Source: a virus
IMG/VR virus record: IMGVR_UViG_3300044644_000813
Coordinates: 1-47,622 of that record
Length of the DNA stretch: 47,622 bases
Reading direction: 5' to 3' (one strand)
A program made the translations under genes and the position numbers. The notes under the pieces were generated by a model. That model ran no database searches, had not been told where the DNA came from, and saw only the letters and a program-made list of their open reading frames with translations. This document shows, in pieces, positions 10,125-18,980 of this stretch. Each line of letters starts with the position of its first letter. The stretch's first letter is position 1.

Positions 10125-12215
10125 ATGACAAAAATAAAAAACTTTAATCAATCCTCAGACTACTTTGAGGAAAAGCCAATGGTAATGCTTCAGCCAAATT
10201 CTGATAGTGCATTGATAAATAACCCATATGAAAACTTTATAGCTATTTCTAGATATGCAAGATGGATACCAGATCTTAATAGAAGAGAAACATGGAAAGA
10301 AACTGTAGATAGATACTTTGACTTTATGCTTAATAACTTGAAAGAAAATTTTAACTATACTCCAGATGATATATTGCTTTCTAATCTTAAGGATGCTGTA
10401 TATAAGAGAAATGTAATGCCTTCTATGAGAGCTGTCATGACTTCTGGTCCCGCCTTAGAAAGAGATAATGTTGCTGGCTATAACTGTTCTTATTTGCCAG
10501 TAGATCACCCAAGAGCATTTGACGAAACCATGTATATCTTGATGTGTGGTTCTGGAGTTGGTTTCTCGGTAGAATATAAATATATTAATAAGCTCCCGTC
10601 TATTCCACAATCTTTAGAAAAAGTCTCTGATGTTATTGTTGTAGAAGATTCTAAAACTGGATGGGCAACAGCATATAAGCTACTATTGAAGAATTTGTGG
10701 GATGGAAAGATTCCATCTTTTGATGTTACAAAAGTTAGACCAGCAGGAGCCAGACTTAAAACTATGGGTGGAAGATCTTCTGGACCTCAACCGCTAGTTA
10801 ACCTTTTTGATTTTACAATTGCAAAATTTAAGACTGCAGCTGGAAGACAGCTTAAGCCAATTGAAGCCCATGACATAATGTGTAAGATTGGCGAGGTTGT
10901 TGTTGTTGGAGGAGTTCGTAGATCAGCTATGATCTCCTTGTCTAATATCAATGACATAGAGATGGCGCAAGCAAAGTCTGGAAACTGGTGGGAAAACAAT
11001 CCTCAACGTGCTCTTTCAAACAACTCAGTAGCGTATTCTAGAAAACCAGACATGGAGCAGTTTATATCTGAATGGAAGTCTTTGTATGATTCAAAGTCTG
11101 GAGAAAGAGGAATCTATAACGTTGCTGCAGCACAAAAACAAGCTGCATTAAGTGGAAGAGATCCAGAAATACATTATGGCACTAACCCATGCTCAGAAAT
11201 CATATTGAGACCTAATCAGTTCTGTAATTTGTCAGAAGTTGTTATTCGTGAAGATGATAATGAAGAGTCAGTTTCTTTAAAAGTTGAGCTTGCTTCAGTT
11301 CTTGGAACATGGCAATCAACATTGACAAACTTTAAGTACATCAGAGAGGTTTGGAAAAAGAATACAGAAGAAGAAAGACTTCTTGGTGTATCTCTAACTG
11401 GACAGTTTGGAAATTCTTATTTTTCTGGTAAGTATCAGGCACACAAGCCAGAAGGCTACACATGCAGATATAGCTGTGAAGGAAATTGCAAAAATAAAGA
11501 TCATATTAAAGAAGATGATCACCTACGTCTTGAGCATGCTCTACAAAGACTTAAGGTCAGAGCCAAAGAAGCAAATGTTAAGGAAGCGTCAAATATAGGA
11601 ATTAACCCATCAGCTTCAGTTACATGTGTAAAGCCTTCTGGAACAGTTTCTCAACTTACTGGAGTTTCTTCTGGCATGCACCCTTGGCATTCTGAGTATT
11701 ACATTAGAACTGTTCGTGGGTCTAAGGGAGATCCTATTTCAATTTTTCTTAAAGAGATTGGAATTCCAGTAGAAGACGATGTAATGAAGCCTAACGAAAC
11801 TTATGTTTTTTCTTTCCCAGTAAAAGCACCAAATGGAGCAACATTAAGAAAAGATCTCACTGCCATAGAGCACCTAGAGCTTTGGATGATTTATCAGAAG
11901 GCTTGGTGTGACCATAAGCCATCTATTACAGTTTCTGTTAAAGATGATGAATGGATGGAGGTTGGTGCTTGGGTTTACAAAAACTTTGATGATCTTTCTG
12001 GAATCTCTTTCCTTCCATATTCTGATCATTCTTACAAGCAAGCTCCATATCAAGAAGTTGGTAAGGAAGAGTATGACGAGCTGGTGTCAAGAATGCCTAA
12101 AAGCATTAGATGGGAAGATTTATCTTTTTATGAAACAGAAGATGGTACCTCTATAAATGCTACACTTGCCTGTAGCTCTGATGGTAATTGTGAATTGGTA
12201 GATATTAGCGCATAG
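10125..12215 (+). CDS. nrdJ: class II (adenosylcobalamin-dependent) ribonucleotide reductase
   Basis: Reduces ribonucleotides to deoxyribonucleotides with a B12-derived radical, for phage DNA synthesis. At 696 aa it fits the monomeric RTPR-type class II enzymes (about 740 aa). Key residues: redox pair C121 (GYNCSY) and C367 (QFCNLS), radical loop N354-P-C356-S-E358, the S-A-S-V-T-C-V-K-P-S-G-T-V motif near 496-508, and C-terminal shuttle cysteines C683 and C689 (CSSDGNCE). Residues 436-475 contain an extra segment with C447, C451, C455 and H460, a possible zinc knuckle that I do not recall from reference enzymes. No small subunit or NrdI is nearby, as expected for class II. Confidence 0.93.
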   Translation: MTKIKNFNQSSDYFEEKPMVMLQPNSDSALINNPYENFIAISRYARWIPDLNRRETWKETVDRYFDFMLNNLKENFNYTPDDILLSNLKDAVYKRNVMPSMRAVMTSGPALERDNVAGYNCSYLPVDHPRAFDETMYILMCGSGVGFSVEYKYINKLPSIPQSLEKVSDVIVVEDSKTGWATAYKLLLKNLWDGKIPSFDVTKVRPAGARLKTMGGRSSGPQPLVNLFDFTIAKFKTAAGRQLKPIEAHDIMCKIGEVVVVGGVRRSAMISLSNINDIEMAQAKSGNWWENNPQRALSNNSVAYSRKPDMEQFISEWKSLYDSKSGERGIYNVAAAQKQAALSGRDPEIHYGTNPCSEIILRPNQFCNLSEVVIREDDNEESVSLKVELASVLGTWQSTLTNFKYIREVWKKNTEEERLLGVSLTGQFGNSYFSGKYQAHKPEGYTCRYSCEGNCKNKDHIKEDDHLRLEHALQRLKVRAKEANVKEASNIGINPSASVTCVKPSGTVSQLTGVSSGMHPWHSEYYIRTVRGSKGDPISIFLKEIGIPVEDDVMKPNETYVFSFPVKAPNGATLRKDLTAIEHLELWMIYQKAWCDHKPSITVSVKDDEWMEVGAWVYKNFDDLSGISFLPYSDHSYKQAPYQEVGKEEYDELVSRMPKSIRWEDLSFYETEDGTSINATLACSSDGNCELVDISA

Positions 12216-12224
12216 TGGTACAAT
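12195..12224 (+). promoter_or_regulatory. sigma70-type promoter
   Basis: TTGGTA (12195-12200), 18-bp spacer, TACAAT (12219-12224), at the very end of the reductase gene; a second TATAAT lies at 12227-12232. Probably the start of the holin and adhesin transcript. Confidence 0.5.
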
Positions 12225-12286
12225 TATATAATTGGGCTTAGGCTCAAAATTCCTGGGCACACCGCCTAGAAATAAGGAGGATCAAA

Positions 12287-12520
12287 ATGGCAAAAGCTAA
12301 AGAAGATCTTAATGGAGATGGAAAGGTTACAATGCAAGAGAAGATTCTAGCAGCACTAGCAAGTTATGGACGTCATTTTCTAGGAGCGGCAATCGCCCTA
12401 TATATGACAGGCAACACCAGCCCAAGAGACCTACTACTTGGCGGATTCGCTGCCACAGCACCCGTAATTTTGAAAGCACTAAACCCTAATGAACCATCAT
12501 TTGGGTTTACCAACAAGTAA
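12287..12520 (+). CDS. holin-like protein with N-terminal EF-hand loop
   Basis: A 77-aa protein. Residues 7-18 (DLNGDGKVTMQE) are a textbook EF-hand calcium loop, with D7, N9, D11, K13, T15 and E18 at positions 1, 3, 5, 7, 9 and 12. Two hydrophobic segments follow, roughly residues 22-42 and 47-64. The size and membrane segments suggest a holin or pore-forming lysis protein; a membrane-bound virion accessory is an alternative. It has a strong AAGGAGG site. It lies directly before the tail-fibre genes and 2.4 kb from the lysozyme-like gene, which is on the other strand. Confidence 0.6.
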   Translation: MAKAKEDLNGDGKVTMQEKILAALASYGRHFLGAAIALYMTGNTSPRDLLLGGFAATAPVILKALNPNEPSFGFTNK

Positions 12521-12540
12521 ACAAAAAATAGTCGATTAGA

Positions 12541-12574
12541 AATACTCCTGTGCTAAAATTAGTACAGGAGTATT
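12541..12574. terminator. hairpin overlapping a promoter -10
   Basis: A perfect 11-bp stem AATACTCCTGT/ACAGGAGTATT with TAAAAT (12554-12559) in its loop. It could end the holin transcript or act as a 5' hairpin for the fibre operon; there is no U-tract. Confidence 0.5.
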
Positions 12575-12596
12575 CCTATTTAGGAGACTATGGCAA

Positions 12597-12944
12597 ATGG
12601 CAGGACAAAAGAATTTCGAAGTAGATCAAAATGCAACATTTAGTTTTATAGTAGAATATAAAGACGAAAATGACGATGCGATTGATCTTACTGGTGCATC
12701 TGCAAAGATGCAGGTGCGTGATACAAAAGGCGGCAGCAAGTTAGCTGTTACATTAACATCACCATCTGGCGGAATTACAATTGATGGACCTAATGGTAAA
12801 TTAACTGTAAAAATGACACCAACACAAACAAGCAAAATCTTTTATCCTAAATCATCTTATGATGTTATGGTTGTAGATTCTAATGGGAATAAGATAAAGC
12901 TCCTTGAAGGGTTTATGACCCTAAATAGATCGGTAACTATTTAA
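12597..12944 (+). CDS. virion baseplate/fibre adaptor, Ig-like (BppU-N-like)
   Basis: A 115-aa all-beta protein. The start F-x-V-D-Q-x-A-T-F and the phrase D-L-T-G-A-S-A-K-M-Q-V-R-D are typical of small phage tail proteins with a BppU N-terminal-like immunoglobulin fold, which join fibres to the tail. An earlier ATG at 12590 is in another frame that soon stops. It begins the adhesin operon and overlaps the next gene by 1 nt (TAATG). Confidence 0.65.
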   Translation: MAGQKNFEVDQNATFSFIVEYKDENDDAIDLTGASAKMQVRDTKGGSKLAVTLTSPSGGITIDGPNGKLTVKMTPTQTSKIFYPKSSYDVMVVDSNGNKIKLLEGFMTLNRSVTI

Positions 12945-13384
12945 TGACTGAATCCGTAGTTGTTCGAGAGCAAATAAATAAAGTAGTAATTTCTTCTCCA
13001 GGTCCACAAGGACCAAGAGGAAGAACCATTCTAAATGGAAATGGAGACCCAGCAGCAAATTTGGGTCTTACTGGAGATTTTTACTTTGATATGCTTTCAG
13101 CTGCATTTCACGGACCAAAGCTTTCTGATTTAAATTGGTCAGGAGCAAGCAAAATATTTTTAACAAATAATACACTAGCGTATCCTTGGGAATTAACCCA
13201 AGTTACTGGTCCTTTATCTGGAGTGTATTCTGTTGTTATTAATCATGGACTAGGATATCAACCAAACGTAACAGTTAAGTCTAGTGCAGGGGATATTTTG
13301 GAAACTGGAATAGACTACAATAGTACTAATCAAATAACACTGACTATGGCTCAACCATTTTCAGGGACAGCATACCTGTCATAA
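12944..13384 (+). CDS. minor tail protein with short collagen-like motif
   Basis: A 146-aa protein. Residues about 19-26 read GPQGPRG, two collagen-type G-x-y triplets preceded by S-P, a common trimerisation linker in phage fibres. The rest is beta-rich and ends with a V-I-N-H-G-L-G-Y-Q-P-x-V-T-V segment seen in fibre head domains. Collagen-like prolines are potential targets of prolyl hydroxylases, and relatives of these enzymes are encoded in the same window. Probably a tail-tip or fibre component. Confidence 0.65.
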   Translation: MTESVVVREQINKVVISSPGPQGPRGRTILNGNGDPAANLGLTGDFYFDMLSAAFHGPKLSDLNWSGASKIFLTNNTLAYPWELTQVTGPLSGVYSVVINHGLGYQPNVTVKSSAGDILETGIDYNSTNQITLTMAQPFSGTAYLS

Positions 13385-13395
13385 GGAGATAGCAA

Positions 13396-14676
13396 ATGGC
13401 AAGAAAATTTTTAGTTAGCGTTGATCTCAACAAGAATGAGTTGCTCAATGCTAGAATCCAAAACTTAGGCTCAGCGCCTTCAAATCCAGTATCTGGTCAA
13501 ATATACTACAATACTGGCACAAATATTCTTTACTTCTACAATGGAACAGAGTGGACACCCGCATCTGGTTCTACAGAAGTAATTCAAGACATTATTGGTT
13601 CGTCCGTATTAGCAGGAACAGCTTTAACCGCAACATACGACGATACCGCAGGCACAACAACATTAAAACTTAATGATACAGCAGTAACTGCTGGATCTTA
13701 TGGGTCAGCAACAGCAATTCCGACATTTACAGTTGACTCCCAAGGTCGTTTGACTGCAGCAGGAACAGTAAACGTAGCAACCAATCTTTCAGTTGCTGGA
13801 GACACTGGAACAGACACAGTTGACCTTCTTACAGACACACTCACAGTTGCTGGCGGAGAAGGAATTGATGTAGCCGTAACGAATAACACAATTACAGTAT
13901 CTGCAGAAGATGCAACATACACAAATAAAGGTGTTGCTTCATTTAGCTCAACAGACTTTACAGTCACAGCAGGAGCAGTATCTCTTAATAAAGATCCAGT
14001 AATTACACTTTCAGGAGATGTAACTGGTTCTGCAACAATGACCAATTTGGGTGATGTAACAATATCAACAACAATTGAGCCAAACTCAGTTGTTCTTGGA
14101 ACAGACACAACTGGAAGTTACATTTCAACAATTGCTGGAACATCTGGAGAAATTACAGTTTCAGGATCTGGATCAGAATCAGCAGCAGTAACTATTGGAT
14201 TGCCAGATGATGTAACAGTTACTGGTAACTTAACCATTGGTGGAAACCTTGATGTTCAAGGATCTATTAACTCTATAAGCACAACAGAAGTTAATATTGT
14301 TGATAATAAAGTTGTTCTTAATACAAATGTTACTGGAGCCCCATCAGCAGATGCTGGTCTTAAGGTAAACCGTGGAACCTCTGCAGATGTAGAAGTTTTA
14401 TGGAATGAGGCGGCAGACCAATGGACATTAACAAATGACGGTACAAATTATCATGAGATAACAAGAAAGTATAAGACAACTCTCAATACATCAGCAACAT
14501 CTTATACAGTAACTCACAATTTAGCAACAAAAGATGTTGTAGTTTCTATATATGAAGTTGCAGCACCATATGCAGAGATTCTTACAGATATTGAGCATAC
14601 ATCAGACTCAGCAGTAACTATTAAGTTTGCAGTTGCACCAGCATCTGGAGAATATAGAGTAGTTGTAATAGGCTAA
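13396..14676 (+). CDS. tail fibre protein, beta-repeat type
   Basis: A 426-aa Thr/Ser/Ala/Val-rich protein with no Cys. The N-terminus includes G-Q-I-Y-Y-N-T-G-T-N-I-L-Y-F-Y-N-G-T-E-W, an attachment motif shared with the next gene. The middle consists of beta-solenoid-like repeats with T-L-S-G-D-V-T-G-S and N-L-T-I-G-G-N-L-D-V-Q-G phrases typical of long phage fibres. The C-terminal 80 residues repeat the H-N-L-A-T-K-D-V-V-V theme of a head domain. It has a strong AAGGAG site. Confidence 0.75.
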   Translation: MARKFLVSVDLNKNELLNARIQNLGSAPSNPVSGQIYYNTGTNILYFYNGTEWTPASGSTEVIQDIIGSSVLAGTALTATYDDTAGTTTLKLNDTAVTAGSYGSATAIPTFTVDSQGRLTAAGTVNVATNLSVAGDTGTDTVDLLTDTLTVAGGEGIDVAVTNNTITVSAEDATYTNKGVASFSSTDFTVTAGAVSLNKDPVITLSGDVTGSATMTNLGDVTISTTIEPNSVVLGTDTTGSYISTIAGTSGEITVSGSGSESAAVTIGLPDDVTVTGNLTIGGNLDVQGSINSISTTEVNIVDNKVVLNTNVTGAPSADAGLKVNRGTSADVEVLWNEAADQWTLTNDGTNYHEITRKYKTTLNTSATSYTVTHNLATKDVVVSIYEVAAPYAEILTDIEHTSDSAVTIKFAVAPASGEYRVVVIG

Positions 14677-14683
14677 GTCAAAA

Positions 14684-15148
14684 ATGAAACTTAAGTCTTC
14701 GTTAAACCTTCTAACGCTTGCAGAGAATCCATCTGCAGCTTTAGAAGGTGACGTATACTTTAACATTTTAACAAAAAATATTAGAATATACAATGGAGCA
14801 GTTTGGGTAGACATTACTCCTAAAAGCGATGACCCTACTCCATTTTATATGCACACTCACGCATATGATGGTTCAGTACATACAGTTAATACACAAAATC
14901 CTATTAATTTTAAAAATACTAATACAGCACAAAGCGTTTTAGAGACTACCCCGCTTGTTTTAGGATTTGACGGTGGTGGACCAGGTGATGAAGTAGATTT
15001 TCCTAGGTTTGAAAATCTATCATTACTTTCAGGAGGAGCACCAGATTCTTTATACTATCCCGAATCTGATAGTATTGTAATTAATGGTGGGGACTCTTCT
15101 GATCAATATTCACCAGTAATAAATGGAGGGGATTCAAGTGGCAACTAG
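14684..15148 (+). CDS. tail fibre-associated protein, 154 aa
   Basis: The N-terminal 50 residues (LEGDVYFNILTKNIRIYNGA) resemble the fibre attachment motif of 13396-14676. The C-terminus carries two copies of VINGGDSS. It overlaps the next gene, whose preferred GTG start (15138) lies within its final codons. Probably a small fibre or an adaptor between fibres. Confidence 0.6.
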   Translation: MKLKSSLNLLTLAENPSAALEGDVYFNILTKNIRIYNGAVWVDITPKSDDPTPFYMHTHAYDGSVHTVNTQNPINFKNTNTAQSVLETTPLVLGFDGGGPGDEVDFPRFENLSLLSGGAPDSLYYPESDSIVINGGDSSDQYSPVINGGDSSGN

Positions 15149-16892
15149 AATTCAATTAAGAAGAGATGTAGAAGATGATTGGTTTAGAGATAACCCAATA
15201 TTAAGATCTGGAGAAATTGGAATATCTTTAGATTTAAATACATTTAAAATTGGAGACGGACAAACTCCTTGGAGAGATCTTGATTACGCCTTGGCTGGCA
15301 CAATTGATGAATATATTCCGTTAAATCAAAAATCAGTTCCTGGTGGAGTTGCAGCACTAGATTCTGCTGGCAAAGTACCAGATTCTCAAATTCCAGCAGG
15401 AATTGCAAGAGATTCAGAAGTATCTTTAGCAATTTCTACAGAGGTTGAAAATAGAAATTCAGCTATTACAAATGCTATATCAAACCTTATAGATACAGCA
15501 CCTGATGCATTAAATACTTTAAATGAAATTGCCGCTGCAATTAATGATGATGCTTCATACGCTGCAACTATAACAACAGCACTAGGAACAAAAGCTAATT
15601 TATCTGATGTTACAGCAGCAACTGCAGCAGCAGCAGCAGATGCTACAACAAAGGCTAACGCAGCGCAAGCAGCCGCCGCATCAGATGCTACATCTAAAGC
15701 TAGCGCAGCGCAAGCCGCAGCAACTGCTGCAGCCGCATCAGATGCTACATCTAAAGCTAGCGCAGCTCAAGCAGCAGCTATCTCAGCAGCAGAAACAGAT
15801 GCTACAACAAAAGCCAACGCAGCTCAAGCAGCAGCTATCTCAGCAGCAGCAACAGATGCTACAACAAAATCCAGCGCAGCTCAAGCAGCAGCAATATCTG
15901 CAGCAGCAACAGATGCTACAACAAAGGCTAACGCAGCACAAGCAGCAGCAATAACTGCAGCAGGAACAGACGCTACAACTAAGGTAGAAGCAGAAGCAGC
16001 ACTAAGAGTATCAGGAGATGCAGCTTCAGTATCTACAGCAGCAGCAGATGCTACAACAAAGGCCAACGCCGCTCAAGCAGCAGCTATCTCAGCAGCAGCA
16101 GCAGATGCTACAACAAAGGCTAACGCCGCTCAAGCAGCAGCAAGCTCTGCGGCAGACACAAAGGTATCATCTGCAATAGCAGCACTTACAAAATCTTCAG
16201 TTGGGCTTGCAAATGTTGATAATACAGCAGATGCTTCAAAGCCAGTGTCTGCAGCACAAGCTACTGCAATCGCAACTGCTAAGTCAGAAGCAATTGCAGA
16301 TGCAACAGCTCAGGTAAATGCAGTAATCGCATCAGCGCCAGCAGCACTTAATACTCTAGACGAGCTTGCAGCAGCACTTGGAGACGACGCAAGTTTTGCC
16401 GCTACAGTAACAGCTAATCTTTCATCTAAAGCCCCAATTGCCTCACCAACATTTACTGGTACAGTATCAGGAATTACAAAGACTATGGTTGGGCTTGGTA
16501 ATGTTGACAATACTTCTGATACCAACAAACCAATTTCTTCATTAACTCAAACTGCTTTAAATGCAAAATCTGATAACTTAATATCTACAGCTGGAACAAC
16601 AAGTACAAGCTATTCAATAACATCTTCTGATCTTTATAAAAGAATAGAGTTTAATTCGGCATCACCAATTACGGTTACTATACCAGCAGATATTACTTTA
16701 AACCTACCAATTGGCTCTAGTATTGAATTGCTTCAAGCAAATACTGGAAAGATAACTGTTCAGGGAGAGAGTGTATCTGTTTTAATTTATGGACCAGACA
16801 ATCAATTTAAATCCAGAGTACAGTGGTCATCAATATTTATTGAAAAAAGAGCAGCAAACAGCTGGTTGGTAACTGGCGATACGGAAGCCTAA
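15138..16892 (+). CDS. tail fibre: Mtd-N-like head joined to Ala-rich coiled-coil repeats
   Basis: A 584-aa protein. The N-terminal 50 residues (T-R-I-Q-L-R-R-D, then G-E-I-G-I-S-L-D and F-K-I-G-D-G) match the domain found at the N-terminus of phage major tropism determinants and many fibres. Roughly residues 155-360 are tandem 19-residue repeats like DATTKANAAQAAAISAAAT, probably a trimeric coiled coil. The distal part shares a module with 22430-25042. The GTG at 15138 after GGAGGGG is preferred to an upstream in-frame ATG. The repeats make the gene prone to recombination. Confidence 0.75.
   Translation: MATRIQLRRDVEDDWFRDNPILRSGEIGISLDLNTFKIGDGQTPWRDLDYALAGTIDEYIPLNQKSVPGGVAALDSAGKVPDSQIPAGIARDSEVSLAISTEVENRNSAITNAISNLIDTAPDALNTLNEIAAAINDDASYAATITTALGTKANLSDVTAATAAAAADATTKANAAQAAAASDATSKASAAQAAATAAAASDATSKASAAQAAAISAAETDATTKANAAQAAAISAAATDATTKSSAAQAAAISAAATDATTKANAAQAAAITAAGTDATTKVEAEAALRVSGDAASVSTAAADATTKANAAQAAAISAAAADATTKANAAQAAASSAADTKVSSAIAALTKSSVGLANVDNTADASKPVSAAQATAIATAKSEAIADATAQVNAVIASAPAALNTLDELAAALGDDASFAATVTANLSSKAPIASPTFTGTVSGITKTMVGLGNVDNTSDTNKPISSLTQTALNAKSDNLISTAGTTSTSYSITSSDLYKRIEFNSASPITVTIPADITLNLPIGSSIELLQANTGKITVQGESVSVLIYGPDNQFKSRVQWSSIFIEKRAANSWLVTGDTEA
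15607..16150 (+). repeat. Ala-rich 57-bp-type tandem repeats
   Basis: Imperfect tandem units of about 57 bp (19 codons) rich in GCAGCA and encoding DATTKANAAQAAAISAA-type blocks. Related repeats occur at about 20750-21560, in the fibre gene 20343-21941. Confidence 0.75.
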
Positions 16893-18412
16893 TGAGAAGT
16901 GCTAAAAAGAAAAGGGTTGTTAACTCTAAGCTTAAAGCATATCAGCAGTTTTTAGATAGTTTTGGCGGTGTAACATTAAAAGCTGGATGGAAGTCTTACA
17001 GGGGATCCTGGGTTCTAGGTACTGGAGTTGCTATAAGTAGCTCAGACCCATCTACATATGCAATATCTGGAGTTAAGCTTTCGCTTCCAAATCTTACTGC
17101 ATCTGCTGGAGTTACTGGTGGAACGGGATTAACATATTGGGTATCAGATGCTAATAGCTGGGTTGCTTCTGTTTCTTACAATACTACATCTACAAGCTAT
17201 CCATGCAATACTGGTTTAGTAACTAATGGAAGTAATCCACCATCTGCAAATTGTTGTGGAGGCGTTTCAACAATAGCTGGATCTGCTCCATATCAGTATG
17301 CAGCACAATTAAACCCTGCTTATTCTTTTTCATATTCAGCGGAATTAAATCCTGCTTATTCATTTTCATATTCAGCGCAATTAAATCCCGCTTATTCATT
17401 TTCATATTCAGCGCAACTTAGCCCTTCTTATTCTTTTTCTTACGGTGCTGCATACCAGAATCCTTCTTCATCTAGCTACGCAGCATACAATCAGCCAGCA
17501 TCAAGTTTTACATATAGCGCAAGCAGTTCTTACACAGCCGAAACAAGGTGTTGTGGAGTTTTTAATATTTCTAAGGATTTTTATCAAAGAACAAATGGAA
17601 TACCTTTATGTTCTCAATGCAGCGGGCCATGTGAAGAAACATATTCTTTTAGCCAATGTTGTCCTTCAGGTACAACAAAATCAGGTGCAACATGTTATTA
17701 CCCAGCCTCAGTTACACTGTCTTGCCCTTCTGGAGGAACCTTGTCTGGAAGTACTTGTACTGTAAGTACGCCAGCATCAACCACCTGTCCTTCAGGAGGA
17801 ACTTTATCTGGAAATAATTGCATAGTTGATGTGCCTGGATACTACTATTGCCCTTCAGGTGGAAACCTAAGTGGGTCTACTTGCACTGTTTCTGTAGCTG
17901 CTAGCTACAGCTGCCCTTCAGGCGGTAGCCTAAGTGGGTCTACTTGCACTGTTTCTGTACCTGCTAGCTACAGCTGCCCTTCAGGTGGTAGCCTAAGTGG
18001 GTCTACTTGCACTGTTTCTGTACCTGCTAGCTACAGCTGCCCTTCAGGTGGCTCTTTGTCTGGCACAACATGCTATGTTGGCCCTGGACCAACTCAGTAC
18101 AGCTGTTACACTCAAACAACAACGCAAACAAATTATAATTATTATTTAAATGTAATAAAATCAATCGGAGGAGTAGTAAGCTCAGTCGGTACAGATGTTG
18201 CATTGCCTTCACAGCCACTAGCAATAAAAGTTATTATTTCAGGAACAAATGTAAGATCTATTGCATATTCTACAATAGGAATGACTAATTCTATAGGAGA
18301 AAGATCAGACACAATTACTTCACCGAATAGGACAGGCGTGGTTGGAATAATAAAATCTCCGTCTCCATATAATCAAGGCTCGACAGTTTCTAACTTTTCT
18401 GCTACAATATAA
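16892..18412 (+). CDS. repeat adhesin with SFSY and Cys-pair repeats
   Basis: A 506-aa virion adhesin candidate. A basic N-terminus (MRSAKKKRVV) is followed by a beta domain to about residue 135. Next come four 12-residue repeats of the type AQLNPAYSFSYS (138-185), a Cys-rich linker with CC pairs, and at least six 21-residue repeats with C-P-S-G-G-x-L-S-G-x-x-C (C278 to C394; a degenerate seventh starts at C257). The regular Cys spacing (11 within a unit, 21 between units) suggests a disulphide-stapled rod outside the cell. The C-terminal 100 residues form another beta domain. It is coupled to the preceding fibre by TAATG. Receptor binding is inference. Confidence 0.7.
   Translation: MRSAKKKRVVNSKLKAYQQFLDSFGGVTLKAGWKSYRGSWVLGTGVAISSSDPSTYAISGVKLSLPNLTASAGVTGGTGLTYWVSDANSWVASVSYNTTSTSYPCNTGLVTNGSNPPSANCCGGVSTIAGSAPYQYAAQLNPAYSFSYSAELNPAYSFSYSAQLNPAYSFSYSAQLSPSYSFSYGAAYQNPSSSSYAAYNQPASSFTYSASSSYTAETRCCGVFNISKDFYQRTNGIPLCSQCSGPCEETYSFSQCCPSGTTKSGATCYYPASVTLSCPSGGTLSGSTCTVSTPASTTCPSGGTLSGNNCIVDVPGYYYCPSGGNLSGSTCTVSVAASYSCPSGGSLSGSTCTVSVPASYSCPSGGSLSGSTCTVSVPASYSCPSGGSLSGTTCYVGPGPTQYSCYTQTTTQTNYNYYLNVIKSIGGVVSSVGTDVALPSQPLAIKVIISGTNVRSIAYSTIGMTNSIGERSDTITSPNRTGVVGIIKSPSPYNQGSTVSNFSATI
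17303..17446 (+). repeat. four 36-bp tandem repeats
   Basis: Encode A-[QE]-L-[NS]-P-[AS]-Y-S-F-S-Y-[SG] four times within the 16892-18412 adhesin. Being multiples of 3, copy changes keep the frame. Confidence 0.85.
17723..18083 (+). repeat. six 63-bp tandem repeats (Cys pairs)
   Basis: Period of 63 bp, encoding 21-residue units with two Cys each. The last three units are nearly identical at DNA level, indicating recent amplification. Confidence 0.85.
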
Positions 18413-18434
18413 ATATAAACAGAAAGAGATAATA

Positions 18435-18683
18435 ATGAAAAATCCATACATGAGGGGTGCCAGACCCTGGGATCTTTTTAATAAAGAGCTTGGAAGGGTA
18501 GATGAAGATTTAGCCCAAGAGCGACTTGAGATATGTAAAGTTTGTCCAGAGCTTATTAAAGCAACATCTCAGTGTAAAAAGTGTGGATGTATCATGAATC
18601 TAAAAACAAAATTACCAAACGCCAGTTGCCCCCTAGGTAAGTGGTCTGCAGTTAATCCAGATGAAAATGAGGAAATTATATAA
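18435..18683 (+). CDS. Cys-rich zinc-binding protein, paralogue 1
   Basis: An 82-aa protein with R-P-W-D-L-F near the start, then C-K-V-C-P, C-K-K-C-G-C-I-M and a final C-P-L-G-K-W. This gives a probable two-knuckle zinc fold. A clear paralogue (RPWDF, CLSCP, CKKCGCVM, CPIEKW) is encoded at 26645-26902. Both follow repeat adhesins, so a role in adhesin folding, assembly or modification is plausible. Similar small proteins beside phage fibre genes are known to me only as unassigned families. It has a good GAAAGAG site and overlaps the next gene (TAATG). Confidence 0.75.
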   Translation: MKNPYMRGARPWDLFNKELGRVDEDLAQERLEICKVCPELIKATSQCKKCGCIMNLKTKLPNASCPLGKWSAVNPDENEEII

Positions 18684-18961
18684 TGGAAAATCCACCAATT
18701 AAAGTTGCTTTTGTTATTGATGGCAAAGTTGTAGACGTTTTACACACAGATGAAAGACTCGCTTCAATATTTTTGAGTGACCCAGTAGTTATAGATGTAA
18801 CTGAAATTTATGCCAACGGAGGAGTTGGTATTAATATGACAAACTGGGATTGGGATGGAGAGAATTTTTCATACCCAGCATCATCATCAATTGGCTCACC
18901 AACAGAAGAAGAGCTCTTAGCAGAAGATTTAGCAATAGAAGAAGCAGACAAGCAACTTTAA
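18683..18961 (+). CDS. hypothetical adhesin-cassette protein, 92 aa
   Basis: A beta-rich start (KVAFVIDGKVVDVLHTDERL) and an acidic helical end (TEEELLAEDLAIEEADKQL). The W-D-G-E-N-F phrase resembles the W-x-Y-D-G-x-x-F phrase in the 26202-26648 protein, which occupies the same slot in the second cassette. May be an assembly factor or small virion protein. Translationally coupled to the zinc protein. Confidence 0.6.
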   Translation: MENPPIKVAFVIDGKVVDVLHTDERLASIFLSDPVVIDVTEIYANGGVGINMTNWDWDGENFSYPASSSIGSPTEEELLAEDLAIEEADKQL

Positions 18962-18980
18962 TTATTTAGAAGGGTCGGAT

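Noticed and set aside
15607-15954. Gln-rich plus-strand frame inside the Ala-rich repeats (similarly 20836-21114)
   Set aside because: A frame-shifted reading of GCAGCA repeats (CAG as Gln) inside well-supported fibre genes.
17723-18083. Possible CRISPR array
   Set aside because: Repeats are contiguous, coding and have no unique spacers; the same holds for the 25684-26055 array.
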